Notes under the pieces: model-generated | Seen by the model: only the letters and a program-made list of their open reading frames with translations | Told to the model about the DNA's origin: nothing | The model's database searches: none | Part shown: positions 30,346 to 39,279 of the stretch, in pieces | How positions within the stretch are numbered: position 1 is the stretch's first letter | Layout: each line of letters begins with the position of its first letter | Assembly (NCBI GenBank): GCA_964613665.1 | Contig: CAZTIG010000013.1 | Coordinates: forward strand, 1-64,000 | Length of the DNA: 64,000 bases | Reading direction: 5' to 3' | Origin: CAZQFV01 sp964613665 | GTDB taxonomy: Bacteria > Chloroflexota > Chloroflexia > DTKN01 | Translations under genes and position numbers: made by a program

Positions 30346-32667
30346 ATGGCCAGGCGGCGCACGATCCGCAGGAAATCTACCTCCGGCAGGCGCTCCAGCA
30401 GCCGGTCTCGCAGCACCGGGCGGCGCACGCCGCGCCGCGCCCAGCCGCTGCGCTTCAACCTGGACCCGCGCCTGCAGCGGCAGATCCTGGGGCTGGTGCT
30501 GCTGGCGCTGGCGTTGATCGGCCTGGTGGGGTTCATCTCGGGGTTGGCGACCCAGACGGGGTTCATGTTCCGGCTCTTTGGCTGGGGCGGCTTCCTGGTG
30601 GCGCTGGCCCTCGGACTCGTGGGGGTGCTGCTCCTGCTGGGGGAGTACCGGCAGGAATCGTACCTGCAGTGGAACGACATCCTGGGCGGCGTGCTGCTGC
30701 TGCTGGCGGTCCTGGGGCTGTTCAGCCTGGGCATGGCCGAGCGCGTGGATCCTCCCCCGGACGGGGCCGGTGGCGGCGGCGTGGTCGGCTGGGTGGTCGC
30801 CCGCACGCTGGCCGTGGCCCTGCCGCTGACCTGGGTCGGGGCGCTGCCGATCCTGTTGATCGCCGGCCTGATCGGGGCCATGCTGGCCTTTGACGTGACC
30901 ATCCACCACGTCGTGGCTTTCTTTGGCGGGATCGGCCGGCGGTTGGGCCAGGCGGCCCAGTCGGTCCGGCGGCGCGCCCGCCAGCCGAAGCTGGTGATCC
31001 GCACCCCGGCAGAGGAGGCCCGCCCCAGGCGGCGGCAGGAGCCGGCCGTGGAGGGCGAGGTCCTGCCCGCGCGCCATGGGGAGGCCGAGGCCGCGGCGGA
31101 GGAAGAAGAGGAAGAGGGGACTGCCAGGGAGGAGGTCCTGCCGCGGATCATCGGCCGCAGCGAGCAGCGCGGCACGATCTCCATGGCGCCGCCGCCGGCC
31201 GGCGAGTGGCACCTGCCGCCGCTGGACCTCCTGGAGACGGCCGGCGAGGCCGAGGTCAGCCAGGCGGAGATCCGCCGCCAGGCCCGCGTGATCGAAGAGA
31301 CGCTGAACAGCTTCAACGTCGTGGCGCGCGTCGTCGAGGTCAACTGCGGGCCCACCGTGACCCAGTTCGCCCTGCAGCCCGGCGTGGGCGTCAAGGTGGC
31401 CAAGATCACCGCCCTGGCCAGCGACCTGGCCCTGGCGCTCTCCGCCTCCAGCATCCGCATCGAGGCCCCCGTGCCCGGCCGGCCGGTGATCGGCATCGAG
31501 ATCCCCAACACGGCCATCTCCCTGGTGGCCCTGCGCGAGATCCTGGAGAGCCCCATCTTCCAGGAGAGCAAGGGCGCACTCAAGGTGGCCCTGGGGCGGG
31601 ATGTCTCCGGGCAGGCGGTGGTGGACGACCTGACCAAGATGCCGCACCTGCTGATCGCCGGGACGACCGGCTCGGGCAAGAGCGTCTGCATCAACTCCCT
31701 GATCGTCAGCTTCCTCTACCAGCACAGCCCGGACTCGCTGCGCTTTATCATGATCGACCCCAAGCGGGTAGAGCTGAGCATCTTTCACGACCTGCCGCAC
31801 CTGGCCTTTCCGGTGGTGACCGAGATCAACGGCCGGCGGGCCGGCCAGCCGGCCTCCGCCGCGGCCGAGGTCGATGCGCTCAAGGCGCTCTACTGGGCGA
31901 CACAGGAGATGGAGCGGCGTTACCGCGTCTTTGCCCGCGAGGGCTTTCGCAATATCGCCGGCTACAACAAGGCCGCCCGCGCCGAGAGCAATCCCAACCT
32001 GCCGCCGCTGCCCTTTATCGTCCTGGTCATCGACGAGCTGGCCGACCTGATGATGGTCGCCCCCGAGGAGGCCGAGACGATGATCTGCCGGCTGGCGCAG
32101 CTGGCCCGCGCCACCGGCATCCACCTGGTGCTGGCCACGCAGCGCCCCTCGGTGGACGTCGTCACCGGCCTGATCAAGGCCAACTTCCCGGCGCGCGTCT
32201 CTTTCGCCGTCTCCACCTCGGTGGACAGCCGCGTCGTGCTGGACATGGTCGGGGCGGAGCAACTGCTGGGCCGCGGCGATGCCCTCTACATGGCCCCCGA
32301 TACGGCCAAGCCGATCCGCATCCAGGGCAGCTACGTCTCCGACGAGGAGATCGAGCGCGTGGCCACTTTCTGGAAGGAACAGGCTCCCGCGGAGCCGGCG
32401 CCGCTCTCGCCGGTGCAGCTCACGATGCCGCTCTCCTGGCACGAGGAGGCCGAGGAGGAGCCGGAGGACGAGCTGCTGCCGGAGGCCATCGCCCTGGTGC
32501 GCAAGCACAACCGGGCCTCGGCAGCGCTGCTGCAGCGCCGGCTGCGCGTCTCCTACAACCGGGCCTCGCGGCTGATCGACCTACTGGAGGAAAAGGGCGT
32601 CGTCGGGCCGGAGGAGCAGGGCCGCTCGCGGGAGGTGCTGCTCGATGCAGGTGAGGAAGAGGTGTAG
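30346..32667 (+). CDS. ftsK: DNA translocase FtsK/SpoIIIE
   Basis: The 773-aa membrane DNA pump clears chromosomes from the division plane. A basic start is followed by four helices (about 45-190), then an acidic linker. The RecA-like motor has Walker A GTTGSGKS near 445-452 and the Walker B region FIVLVIDELADLM. A C-terminal gamma winged helix follows (ALVRKHNRASAALLQRRLRVSYNRA) that reads polar DNA motifs. Domain order is complete and the linker is short, as in SpoIIIE. SD for the ATG lies inside the RNase J end. Confidence 0.96.
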   Translation: MARRRTIRRKSTSGRRSSSRSRSTGRRTPRRAQPLRFNLDPRLQRQILGLVLLALALIGLVGFISGLATQTGFMFRLFGWGGFLVALALGLVGVLLLLGEYRQESYLQWNDILGGVLLLLAVLGLFSLGMAERVDPPPDGAGGGGVVGWVVARTLAVALPLTWVGALPILLIAGLIGAMLAFDVTIHHVVAFFGGIGRRLGQAAQSVRRRARQPKLVIRTPAEEARPRRRQEPAVEGEVLPARHGEAEAAAEEEEEEGTAREEVLPRIIGRSEQRGTISMAPPPAGEWHLPPLDLLETAGEAEVSQAEIRRQARVIEETLNSFNVVARVVEVNCGPTVTQFALQPGVGVKVAKITALASDLALALSASSIRIEAPVPGRPVIGIEIPNTAISLVALREILESPIFQESKGALKVALGRDVSGQAVVDDLTKMPHLLIAGTTGSGKSVCINSLIVSFLYQHSPDSLRFIMIDPKRVELSIFHDLPHLAFPVVTEINGRRAGQPASAAAEVDALKALYWATQEMERRYRVFAREGFRNIAGYNKAARAESNPNLPPLPFIVLVIDELADLMMVAPEEAETMICRLAQLARATGIHLVLATQRPSVDVVTGLIKANFPARVSFAVSTSVDSRVVLDMVGAEQLLGRGDALYMAPDTAKPIRIQGSYVSDEEIERVATFWKEQAPAEPAPLSPVQLTMPLSWHEEAEEEPEDELLPEAIALVRKHNRASAALLQRRLRVSYNRASRLIDLLEEKGVVGPEEQGRSREVLLDAGEEEV

Positions 32668-32766
32668 GGAGGGCGGCCGGCTGCCAGAGCGGTGCCGTGG
32701 TGCGGCGATTCCAGCAAGGTGGGCATGGCGAACAGGTGAGGTGGCGTAATACGAGAGCGAATCAGC

Positions 32767-33414
32767 GTGAATCCAGGCGTTCAGGGTCTCCTCATCCTTG
32801 ACCTTGACGGCACCCTCTTCCGCACCGAGACGGTCTCCATCCCGGCCGCGCAGCGAACGTTCCAGGCCTTTGGCCTGCCCATCCCACCAGCGCGGGAGAT
32901 CTGCCCCTTCTTCGGCCGGCCCAGCGCCGACTGGCACGCCTGGCTGCGCTCCCTGTGCCCCCCCGAGATAGCCGAGCAGGTGCTGGCGGCGGTTGACCGC
33001 CGCGAGCTGGAGCTGGTCCCCGAGACGGGGGAGCTCTACCCCGGCGTGCGCCAGGCCCTGGCCGAGCTGCGCGCCCTGGCGGCGCAGCTGGCCATCTGCT
33101 CCAACGGCCCGCAGGCCTATGTCGAGCGGGTGCTGGAAAGCCAGGGGATCGCCGGCCTCTTCGACGCCGTCCGCTACCGCACGGCCGACGGCGGGGACAA
33201 GCCGGCCATGGTCGCCGAGTTGCTGGCCCGGCTGCCGGCCCGGCCGGGTGTGGTCATCGGCGACCGCGCCGACGACGTCGCCGCGGCCCGGCGCAACGGG
33301 CTACGGGCCATCGCCGCGGCCTACGGATATGGTTCCGCGCCGGAGTGGGCCGGCGCCGATGCCGTGGCCAACGCCCCGGTCGAGCTGCCGGGGCTGGTGC
33401 GGGCCATACTATGA
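32767..33414 (+). CDS. HAD-superfamily phosphatase
   Basis: The GTG start gives 215 aa. Motif I DLDGTLFRTE (about 11-20) carries the nucleophile Asp, motif II is CSNGPQ, and motif III/IV is GDKPAMV with VIGDRADDVAAARRNG. The alpha-helical cap lies between motifs I and II. It resembles phosphoglycolate-phosphatase/PGMB-like members, but the substrate cannot be fixed from sequence. The gene follows ftsK after 99 bp and precedes the Mop gene by 10 bp. Confidence 0.88.
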   Translation: MNPGVQGLLILDLDGTLFRTETVSIPAAQRTFQAFGLPIPPAREICPFFGRPSADWHAWLRSLCPPEIAEQVLAAVDRRELELVPETGELYPGVRQALAELRALAAQLAICSNGPQAYVERVLESQGIAGLFDAVRYRTADGGDKPAMVAELLARLPARPGVVIGDRADDVAAARRNGLRAIAAAYGYGSAPEWAGADAVANAPVELPGLVRAIL

Positions 33415-33424
33415 GGAGGGAACC

Positions 33425-33634
33425 ATGAAGCTCAGCGCGCGCAACGTGCTGGAGGCCCGCGTCAGGCAGGTCACACTTGGCGCGGTCAACGCCGAGGTCA
33501 TCCTGGAGCTGCCGGGCGGCCTGGAGATCGTGGCCATGATCTCCAAGGCCTCGGCGGAGGACCTGGCCCTGTCACCGGGAAAAAAGGCCTATGCCGTCAT
33601 CAAGGCCACGAACGTGATGGTGGCCGTGGACTGA
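33425..33634 (+). CDS. Molbindin-type molybdopterin/molybdate-binding protein (Mop)
   Basis: The 69-aa protein is a single TOBE/Mop domain. It begins MKLSARNVLEARVRQV, then AEVILELPGGLEIVAMI, and ends AYAVIKATNVMVAVD, matching the Mop pattern of SARN...G...AEV...KAT.VM. Such proteins form hexamers that store molybdate or tungstate in the cytoplasm. It overlaps no other gene, and GAGGAGGGAACC precedes its ATG. No molybdate transporter is encoded here. Confidence 0.92.
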   Translation: MKLSARNVLEARVRQVTLGAVNAEVILELPGGLEIVAMISKASAEDLALSPGKKAYAVIKATNVMVAVD

Positions 33635-33650
33635 GCGGGGCCGCCGACGT

Positions 33651-36044
33651 CTACCAGCCGGAGGAGCCCCCGCCGCGCCGGCCGCCGGGCGTCCCGCCCC
33701 AACGGGTCGAGCCGCCGCCGGTGGGGCTGCGGCTGGGAGAGGGGCTCCATCGGGAGGAGCCACCCCCGCTGGGGCGCGGAACGGAGCTGGGTTTGAAGGG
33801 GGTCGGCCGGGGCAAGCCCCAGCCGCCGGCCGGGCGCGGGGCAGCCGGCTTGCCGGCCGGGCGGGGCGGGGCCGGCGTGGGCACAAAGATCGGCGCACTG
33901 ATCGGCCAGCGAGCCTCCTCGGCCCGGCGAAAGTCGCGCTCGGCCTGGGAATAGGCCCGGCCGGCCAGCGCCTCTGCCTCTGCCGCCAGCGCCACGGCCT
34001 CCTCCAGCGCCTGCCGCCGGGCCAGGTCCTCCTGGGCCTCGGCCAGGGCGGCCTTCCTTCCCATATCGGCGAGCCTGGCCGACGCTTCCTCCTGGAGCTG
34101 GCGAGCATCCCTGCCGACGTCCTGGTTGTGGTCCAGGAGGTAGTGGCCGGCGCGGGAGACGGCGGACTCGGCGCTGCGCCGGGCCGCGCTCAGCTTGCGG
34201 CGCAGGCGCTCGATCGTCTCGTGCTCGTCGCGAGCCGCCGCCAGGATGCGGTCGGCAGCCTCATTAGCCTGGCGGGCCAGGGCCACGGCCTGCAGGTAGT
34301 CGGGCCGCTCCCGGCTGAGCTCGCCCGCAGCCTGTGCCAGCTCCTGGCGCGCTTTCTCCAGGTCGGTCTCCATCTGTTCGCGGATATCCGGGTCGTACTG
34401 GCTGATGTACTGCGCCGCCCGGTCCACGTCGGCCTGGGCTGCCTGGATCTCCTGGGGGGCCTCCTGGCGGGCCTTTTCGAGGCTCTGCTGCTGGGCCTGG
34501 ATGCTCCCGATCAGGCCCACGGCCTCGTCGAGCCAGGCGTCGGCCTGCTGCAGGCGCTGCTCGGCCTCCCGCCACTTCTCCTCCTCGCTCGCCGCCAGGC
34601 CGGCGCAGGCCTCCTCGAGCGCCTCGGACGCCCAGTCGACGCGGTTCTCGGCCTCGGTACCGTTGCCGCGGACCGTCTGCCAGGAAGATTCGGCATAGTG
34701 CTGAGCCAATTGCTCGAAGGCGGCAGCGCCGGTATCGATCAGCGCCTCGACCTCGGCGATGCGCCGGGCCAGCTCCGCCGGCCGGCCGGCCGCGGTCGCG
34801 GCCTGCTCGGTCAGTGGCGCGACCTCGGCCGCCAGGGCCAGGGCCCCCTCGGGGTCCTTCTCCGCTGCGGTGGCGCGGGCCGCGGCCAGCTTCTCCGCGG
34901 CCCTCTGCAGCAGCCGTTCGGCGGGCCGGTTGGCCGCGCCGGCGCTGCGTTCGGCCGCCTGGGCCTGCGCCTGCGCGATGGCCGCCTGGGCCTGCTCCAG
35001 GGCCGCGGGCAGTCCGGCGGCCATCTCCCGCAGGGCCTGCATGCGCTGGCGCACCACCCCGGTCGCCTGGTCGGCCTCGTCGAGGGTCTGCTGTAGCTCG
35101 CGGTAGGAGGCCTCGTAGCCCTGGTACTCCTCCGGGCTGAGCCCGGCGCGATCGGGGTCGTTGCCGGCCAGCTCGAGGTTCTGGTAGTCGGCGTTGGCCC
35201 GCTTGACAGTGCGCTGCGCCTCGGCCAGCTGCTGGCGCAGCCGCTGGGCCTCTGCCGGGGGGAACTCCCGGGCCAGGGTGTCGATATCTGCCTCCAGGTA
35301 GGGGAGCTGCTCGTCGAACTCGAGGAGGCGCGAGGCCACCTTCAGCTTGGCCTCGCGGGCACTCTGCCGGGCCCTGTTGCGCGCCGCGCGCCGGCCGAGC
35401 AGGATGGCCGCGGCCACCCCGCCGCCGGCGACGGCCAGGCCGCCCAAGGCCACGCCGACGATCGCGCCCCCCGAGCCGGCGCCGGCCGGCGGGGCCGCCG
35501 CGGCCGTGGGTTGGGCCGTGGGCGCGGAGGTCGGCCGGGGATGCTGGTACAGGTCGATCAGCCGGCCGACCTCCTCCAGGCCGGCGGCCAGGCCACCGGC
35601 AAAGTCGCCGCTCTGGAAGCGGGGGTTGATTTGCCCGGACAGGATGCGCGAGTATTCGCTGTCGAGGGCGGCGGACCAGGACTCGCCATAGTAGAGGCCG
35701 GTCTGCCGCTCCTGCACAGAGACGGCCAGCACGACCAGGTTGCCCTTCATTCCGCCGCCGGGGGCCTGCCAGCTCGGGCACTGCTGCACCCGCTCGTCGA
35801 CGAAGAGGTCGAGGTTGTTCAGGCCGGTGCTGGCCACGGTGAATACGCGCACGTCGGCCCCCAGGCCCTCCAGGCGGCCGGCGGCGGCGCGGACCCGGTC
35901 GATCTGCGCCCCCAGGACGCCGGCCTGGTCGACGACCTGCTCGTCGCATGGCCAGGAGGCCTGGCCCTGGGCGGCGCTGTGGGGGCAGAGGGCCAGGGCC
36001 AGCAGCAGGGCGGCCAGGAGAACGTAGCAGCGCTTGTCGCTCAT
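33651..36044 (-). CDS. TPM-domain membrane protein with a long coiled coil and Gly/Ser/Arg-rich tail
   Basis: The ATG at 36044 stands 6 nt after GGAG, giving 797 aa. A signal peptide (YVLLAALLLALALCPHSAAQG) leads to a TPM domain (about 35-165: VVDQAGVLGAQIDRVRAAAG, GNLVVLAVSVQERQTGLYYG). A Pro/Ala linker and a membrane helix follow (GAIVGVALGGLAVAGGGVAAAI). About 450 residues of coiled coil come next, and the protein ends in a Gly/Ser/Trp-rich tail such as GGGSSRWSPSPS and GGRRGGGSSGW. TPM domains occur in envelope repair proteins. Here the TPM would face outside and the coiled coil the cytoplasm. It is convergent with the Mop gene. Confidence 0.87.
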   Translation of the reverse strand: MSDKRCYVLLAALLLALALCPHSAAQGQASWPCDEQVVDQAGVLGAQIDRVRAAAGRLEGLGADVRVFTVASTGLNNLDLFVDERVQQCPSWQAPGGGMKGNLVVLAVSVQERQTGLYYGESWSAALDSEYSRILSGQINPRFQSGDFAGGLAAGLEEVGRLIDLYQHPRPTSAPTAQPTAAAAPPAGAGSGGAIVGVALGGLAVAGGGVAAAILLGRRAARNRARQSAREAKLKVASRLLEFDEQLPYLEADIDTLAREFPPAEAQRLRQQLAEAQRTVKRANADYQNLELAGNDPDRAGLSPEEYQGYEASYRELQQTLDEADQATGVVRQRMQALREMAAGLPAALEQAQAAIAQAQAQAAERSAGAANRPAERLLQRAAEKLAAARATAAEKDPEGALALAAEVAPLTEQAATAAGRPAELARRIAEVEALIDTGAAAFEQLAQHYAESSWQTVRGNGTEAENRVDWASEALEEACAGLAASEEEKWREAEQRLQQADAWLDEAVGLIGSIQAQQQSLEKARQEAPQEIQAAQADVDRAAQYISQYDPDIREQMETDLEKARQELAQAAGELSRERPDYLQAVALARQANEAADRILAAARDEHETIERLRRKLSAARRSAESAVSRAGHYLLDHNQDVGRDARQLQEEASARLADMGRKAALAEAQEDLARRQALEEAVALAAEAEALAGRAYSQAERDFRRAEEARWPISAPIFVPTPAPPRPAGKPAAPRPAGGWGLPRPTPFKPSSVPRPSGGGSSRWSPSPSRSPTGGGSTRWGGTPGGRRGGGSSGW

Positions 36045-36166
36045 CGTCATCTCCGCTCTCTCGGTTCCCCCTGGAAAGAGGGGCTGGGGATATTATAGCG
36101 GACCGAGCCGCCTTTGCCAAGACGCGTTTCGCGGCGCCATGGTTTGCGATGTGCGCGGTCGCGGTA

Positions 36167-36847
36167 TCAGAGCATGGTCCTGTAGAGCACGGCGACCTCC
36201 TGTTGTAGCTGCCGGCCGGCCCGCCGGGCGTCGTCGCCGCGCCGCGCGCTGTGGGACTCGAAGAAGAGCGGTCGGCCGACGGCGATGATCCGGCGTGGCC
36301 GATAGACGGCCAGCGGGTAGACCGGCAGTGGGGCAGCGGCCAGTTGCTGGTAGAGGGGGCAGAGCAGGAGGAAGCCGCTCAGGAAGGGGCGCAGGTGCGT
36401 CTCCGGGTCGGTCTCTCCCTGAGGATCTTCGGGGAAGATGAGCAGATTCTGTCCCTGCTGCAACAGCTCCAGGCTGCGCCGGAAGCAGTTCATGTAGCGG
36501 TGGCGGCGGCGGTCGACCGGGATGCACCGCATGCCCTGGATCAGCCGGACGGTGAACCAGGAGAGCACGGTGGAGACGGCCATACCGAAGCGGCCGCGCA
36601 GGTGCCAGATGGGGTGGACGAAATCGTCGTACAGGTAGCGCGGTGCCCGCCGGGGGTCGCTCATCTCGGCGATGACCCACGGGTAGAAGCGCACCGGCAG
36701 CGACAGAACCACCTCCACCGGCCCGGCGCTGTCCAGGTGGTTGGCGACGTAGATGGCCGGCCCGCCGTCGCGGATGTTCTCCATGCCGCTGACGCGGTAG
36801 GCGAAGGGAAAGCGCAGGAGGCGGATCGCCTTGTAGGTCAGGTCCAT
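36167..36847 (-). CDS. PlsC-like acyltransferase with an altered catalytic box
   Basis: The start at ATG 36847 (MDLTYKAIRLLRFPFAYRV) gives 226 aa, the size of 1-acylglycerol-3-phosphate acyltransferases. The general layout fits: IYVANHLDSAGPVEVVLSL, then GMRCIPVDRR, then LLIFPEDPQGE. In the usual NHxxxxD box the Asp five residues after His is Gly, with an Asp two residues after His instead. The FPEGTRS box is FPEDPQG. It may therefore use an unusual acceptor or have altered chemistry. It is transcribed alone. Confidence 0.8.
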   Translation of the reverse strand: MDLTYKAIRLLRFPFAYRVSGMENIRDGGPAIYVANHLDSAGPVEVVLSLPVRFYPWVIAEMSDPRRAPRYLYDDFVHPIWHLRGRFGMAVSTVLSWFTVRLIQGMRCIPVDRRRHRYMNCFRRSLELLQQGQNLLIFPEDPQGETDPETHLRPFLSGFLLLCPLYQQLAAAPLPVYPLAVYRPRRIIAVGRPLFFESHSARRGDDARRAGRQLQQEVAVLYRTML

Positions 36848-37043
36848 GCCGTGCTCCGGCCGGCCTCTCGCCGGGGTCGTGGGGCGTTGCCGCCAGGGCA
36901 GCGGCCCGGTCGGCAGTATAGCACAGGGGGGGGCCGCCGGCAAGCAAGGGAAAGTTGGGGGTGGCGAGGGTCCGCGAAGGACCCATCAGATCTCCAGCCA
37001 ACCCCGAGCTATGACGGGGCAGCCGTGGACCGCGGGAGTTCTT

Positions 37044-37072
37044 TTGACAAAGTCGCCGAAGCGCGCTATAAA
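37044..37072 (+). promoter_or_regulatory. Promoter of the first uronate operon
   Basis: TTGACA (37044-37049), 17 bp, TATAAA (37067-37072). It is 55 bp upstream of the ATG at 37128. No copy of the LacI operator is visible at this promoter. Confidence 0.75.
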
Positions 37073-37127
37073 GGGTGCTGCACTGCTGGTTCTCCGAAAG
37101 CGGATCATTGAGCAGAGGGGTTGCGTC

Positions 37128-38123
37128 ATGGCGGTCCTCAGAGGCGGTGTAATCGGATTCGGCAACATCGGCCAGAACCTGACCGAGTATATCAACCGGC
37201 AGCGCAGCGATGTGGCCCGGGTCGTGGCTGCCTGTAACAGGGGGCGGGCGAACCTGGACCTGGCCCGAGACCGCTACGGTCTGGCCGCCACCCACGACGC
37301 GCAAGAACTCGTGCGCATGGATCTGGACTTTGTCCTGGTTGTCTCGACAAGCCATGCCCATGCCGACCAGGTGGTGGCTGCAGCCCAGGCCGGTCGCCAC
37401 GTCTTCTGCGAGAAGCCGATCGCCCTGAACCTGGCCGACGCCGACCGCATGATCGCGGCCGTGGAGTCGGCTGGGGTCGTCAACGTGGTCAACTACTCCA
37501 TGCGCTACATCGACGGCTACCGGAAGATCCGTGAGCTGGTGCAGTCCGGGGATCTCGGCCAGATCATGACCATCTGCCACTTCAAGACCCGTGCCTTTGG
37601 CCTGTACGGCGCAGGGGCACGCCACCGGGCCGTGGTCGAGCCAGAGGAATCGGGCGGCTGGACGGTGCACCACGCCTGCCACGACATCGACTTTCTCTAC
37701 TGGCTCAATGGGCCGGTGGCCTCGGTATATGCCGGGACGCAGACGACAGTCCCGGACAAGGACTCGGAAGAGGCGGTCCTGGGCCTTGTGACGTTTGTCA
37801 ATGGTGCTATGGGAGTCATCGGCGATTCGGTCTGCTGCATCCGTGACCACTACACCCAGATTATCGGCACACAGGCTTCACTGGTCATGACGGGCGAGCA
37901 TGATCGGACGGTGCTGCGTCTGCATCGCGAGGGACAGCCCCAGGAAGAGTTGCTGCCGGCCCGGGATTCGAAGCGACCCGGTGGGGGGATCGACCACTTC
38001 CTGGAGTGCATCCTGCAGGGCCAGCCTTCGCCCAACTCGCTACGCAGCGCCCGGCACTCGCTGGCGGTAGCCCTGGCCATGCAGGAATCGGCGCGCACTG
38101 GGCAGGTGGTCACCCTGGGCTGA
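37128..38123 (+). CDS. Gfo/Idh/MocA family oxidoreductase
   Basis: The 331-aa NAD(P)-dependent enzyme has the Rossmann start GGVIGFGNIGQN (about 6-17) and the family EKP in HVFCEKPIALNLADADR (about 90-106). The substrate-domain His pair is in HHACHDIDFLYW. Such enzymes oxidise or epimerise sugars and sugar acids. As first gene of an operon with KDG kinase and KDPG aldolase, it probably acts on a uronate or a derived acid. The exact substrate is open. Confidence 0.92.
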   Translation: MAVLRGGVIGFGNIGQNLTEYINRQRSDVARVVAACNRGRANLDLARDRYGLAATHDAQELVRMDLDFVLVVSTSHAHADQVVAAAQAGRHVFCEKPIALNLADADRMIAAVESAGVVNVVNYSMRYIDGYRKIRELVQSGDLGQIMTICHFKTRAFGLYGAGARHRAVVEPEESGGWTVHHACHDIDFLYWLNGPVASVYAGTQTTVPDKDSEEAVLGLVTFVNGAMGVIGDSVCCIRDHYTQIIGTQASLVMTGEHDRTVLRLHREGQPQEELLPARDSKRPGGGIDHFLECILQGQPSPNSLRSARHSLAVALAMQESARTGQVVTLG

Positions 38124-38241
38124 TGGCCGCGGCGATGGGGAACGCCTGGACCGTGGAAGCAATGCAGCGGTCCAATACGCGTCTCGAGGAGACGAGGCGG
38201 GCGCAGCAGTGCCTGCCGGAGAGGTGCGGGTGGAGGATCCT

Positions 38242-39279
38242 TTGAGAGAGCATCGTTTGGGCAAGACCGAGCTGCAAGTCTCCCGGATTGGGTTCGGTGG
38301 CATCCCGATCCAGCGGCTCACCACGGAGGAGGCGGTCCGCGTTGTGCAGCGCTGCCTGGAGCTGGGGATCACCTTCTTCGACACGGCCACCGGCTACACG
38401 ACCAGCGAGGAGAGGATCGGCCAGGCGCTGGCCGGCAGGCGGGAGGAGGTGGTCCTGGCCACCAAGACGATGGCGCGGGACCGGGCTGCCGCCCGGCAGC
38501 ACCTGGAGCAGAGCCTGCTGCGCCTGCGCACGGATCATGTCGACCTGTGGCAGTTCCACAACGTCAGCACCGCAGAGGCGTATGTGCAAGTCCTGGGACC
38601 CGGTGGGGCGATGGAGGCGGCACTCGAGGCCCGGGAGGCCGGCCTGGTTCAGCATATCGGCATTACCAGCCATTCCCCGGGCATCGCCCGGCAGGCGGTC
38701 CTATCGGGCCACTTTGAGACGGTCCAGTTCCCGCTCAACTTTGTCACCGACGAGGCGCTGCACGAGTTGCTTCCGCTGGCCCAGAGCTGCGACCTCGGCT
38801 TCATCGCCATGAAGCCCTTTGCCGGGGGTATGCTGGACGATGCCCGCCTGGCCATCAAGTGGCTGCTCCAGTTCGATGGCGTTCTGCCCGACCCGGGCAT
38901 CCAGAAGGTGGAAGAGATCGAGGAGATCGTCGGGATCGTCGAGGGGCCTTGGGAGCTGACGCTCGCGGAGCGGCAGGCACTGGAGCAGATCCGGGCCGAG
39001 GTCGGCAGCCGCTTCTGCCGGCGCTGTGACTACTGCCAACCCTGTGCCCAAGGGGTGCCCATCTCCACCGTGCTGAACCTGCGCAGCTTCTGGAAACGCT
39101 TTCCCCCCGAGCGGTTCTTTGCCGGCTGGCTGGCCGAGGCCGTGGAGGCTACCCGGGGGTGTATCCAGTGCGGCGAGTGCGAGGACAAGTGCCCCTTTCA
39201 ACTGCCCATCCGCGATATGGTCGTCGAGAACCTGGCCTTTTACGATAGCCTGCGGGAGTCGGTCCGATGCGGAGAGTAG
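38242..39279 (+). CDS. Aldo/keto reductase with a C-terminal iron-sulfur domain
   Basis: TTG 38242 after GGAGG is my chosen start (345 aa); GTG codons at 38209, 38224 and 38230 are alternatives. The AKR barrel (about 1-260) begins HRLGKTELQVSRIGFGG and shows FFDTATGY and LWQFHN. The C-terminus has FCRRCDYCQPCAQGVPI and CIQCGECEDKCPFQLPI, a ferredoxin-like set of eight Cys that can hold 4Fe-4S clusters. This fusion type is known as a ferredoxin-like AKR; its substrates are mostly unknown. The next gene overlaps its end by 13 bp. Confidence 0.9.
   Translation: MREHRLGKTELQVSRIGFGGIPIQRLTTEEAVRVVQRCLELGITFFDTATGYTTSEERIGQALAGRREEVVLATKTMARDRAAARQHLEQSLLRLRTDHVDLWQFHNVSTAEAYVQVLGPGGAMEAALEAREAGLVQHIGITSHSPGIARQAVLSGHFETVQFPLNFVTDEALHELLPLAQSCDLGFIAMKPFAGGMLDDARLAIKWLLQFDGVLPDPGIQKVEEIEEIVGIVEGPWELTLAERQALEQIRAEVGSRFCRRCDYCQPCAQGVPISTVLNLRSFWKRFPPERFFAGWLAEAVEATRGCIQCGECEDKCPFQLPIRDMVVENLAFYDSLRESVRCGE

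Noticed and set aside
28272..31694. Very long antisense frames (1140 and 747 aa) opposite RNase J and ftsK
   Set aside because: They mirror high-GC coding strands with clear families on the other side, and have low-complexity His/Arg/Gly composition.
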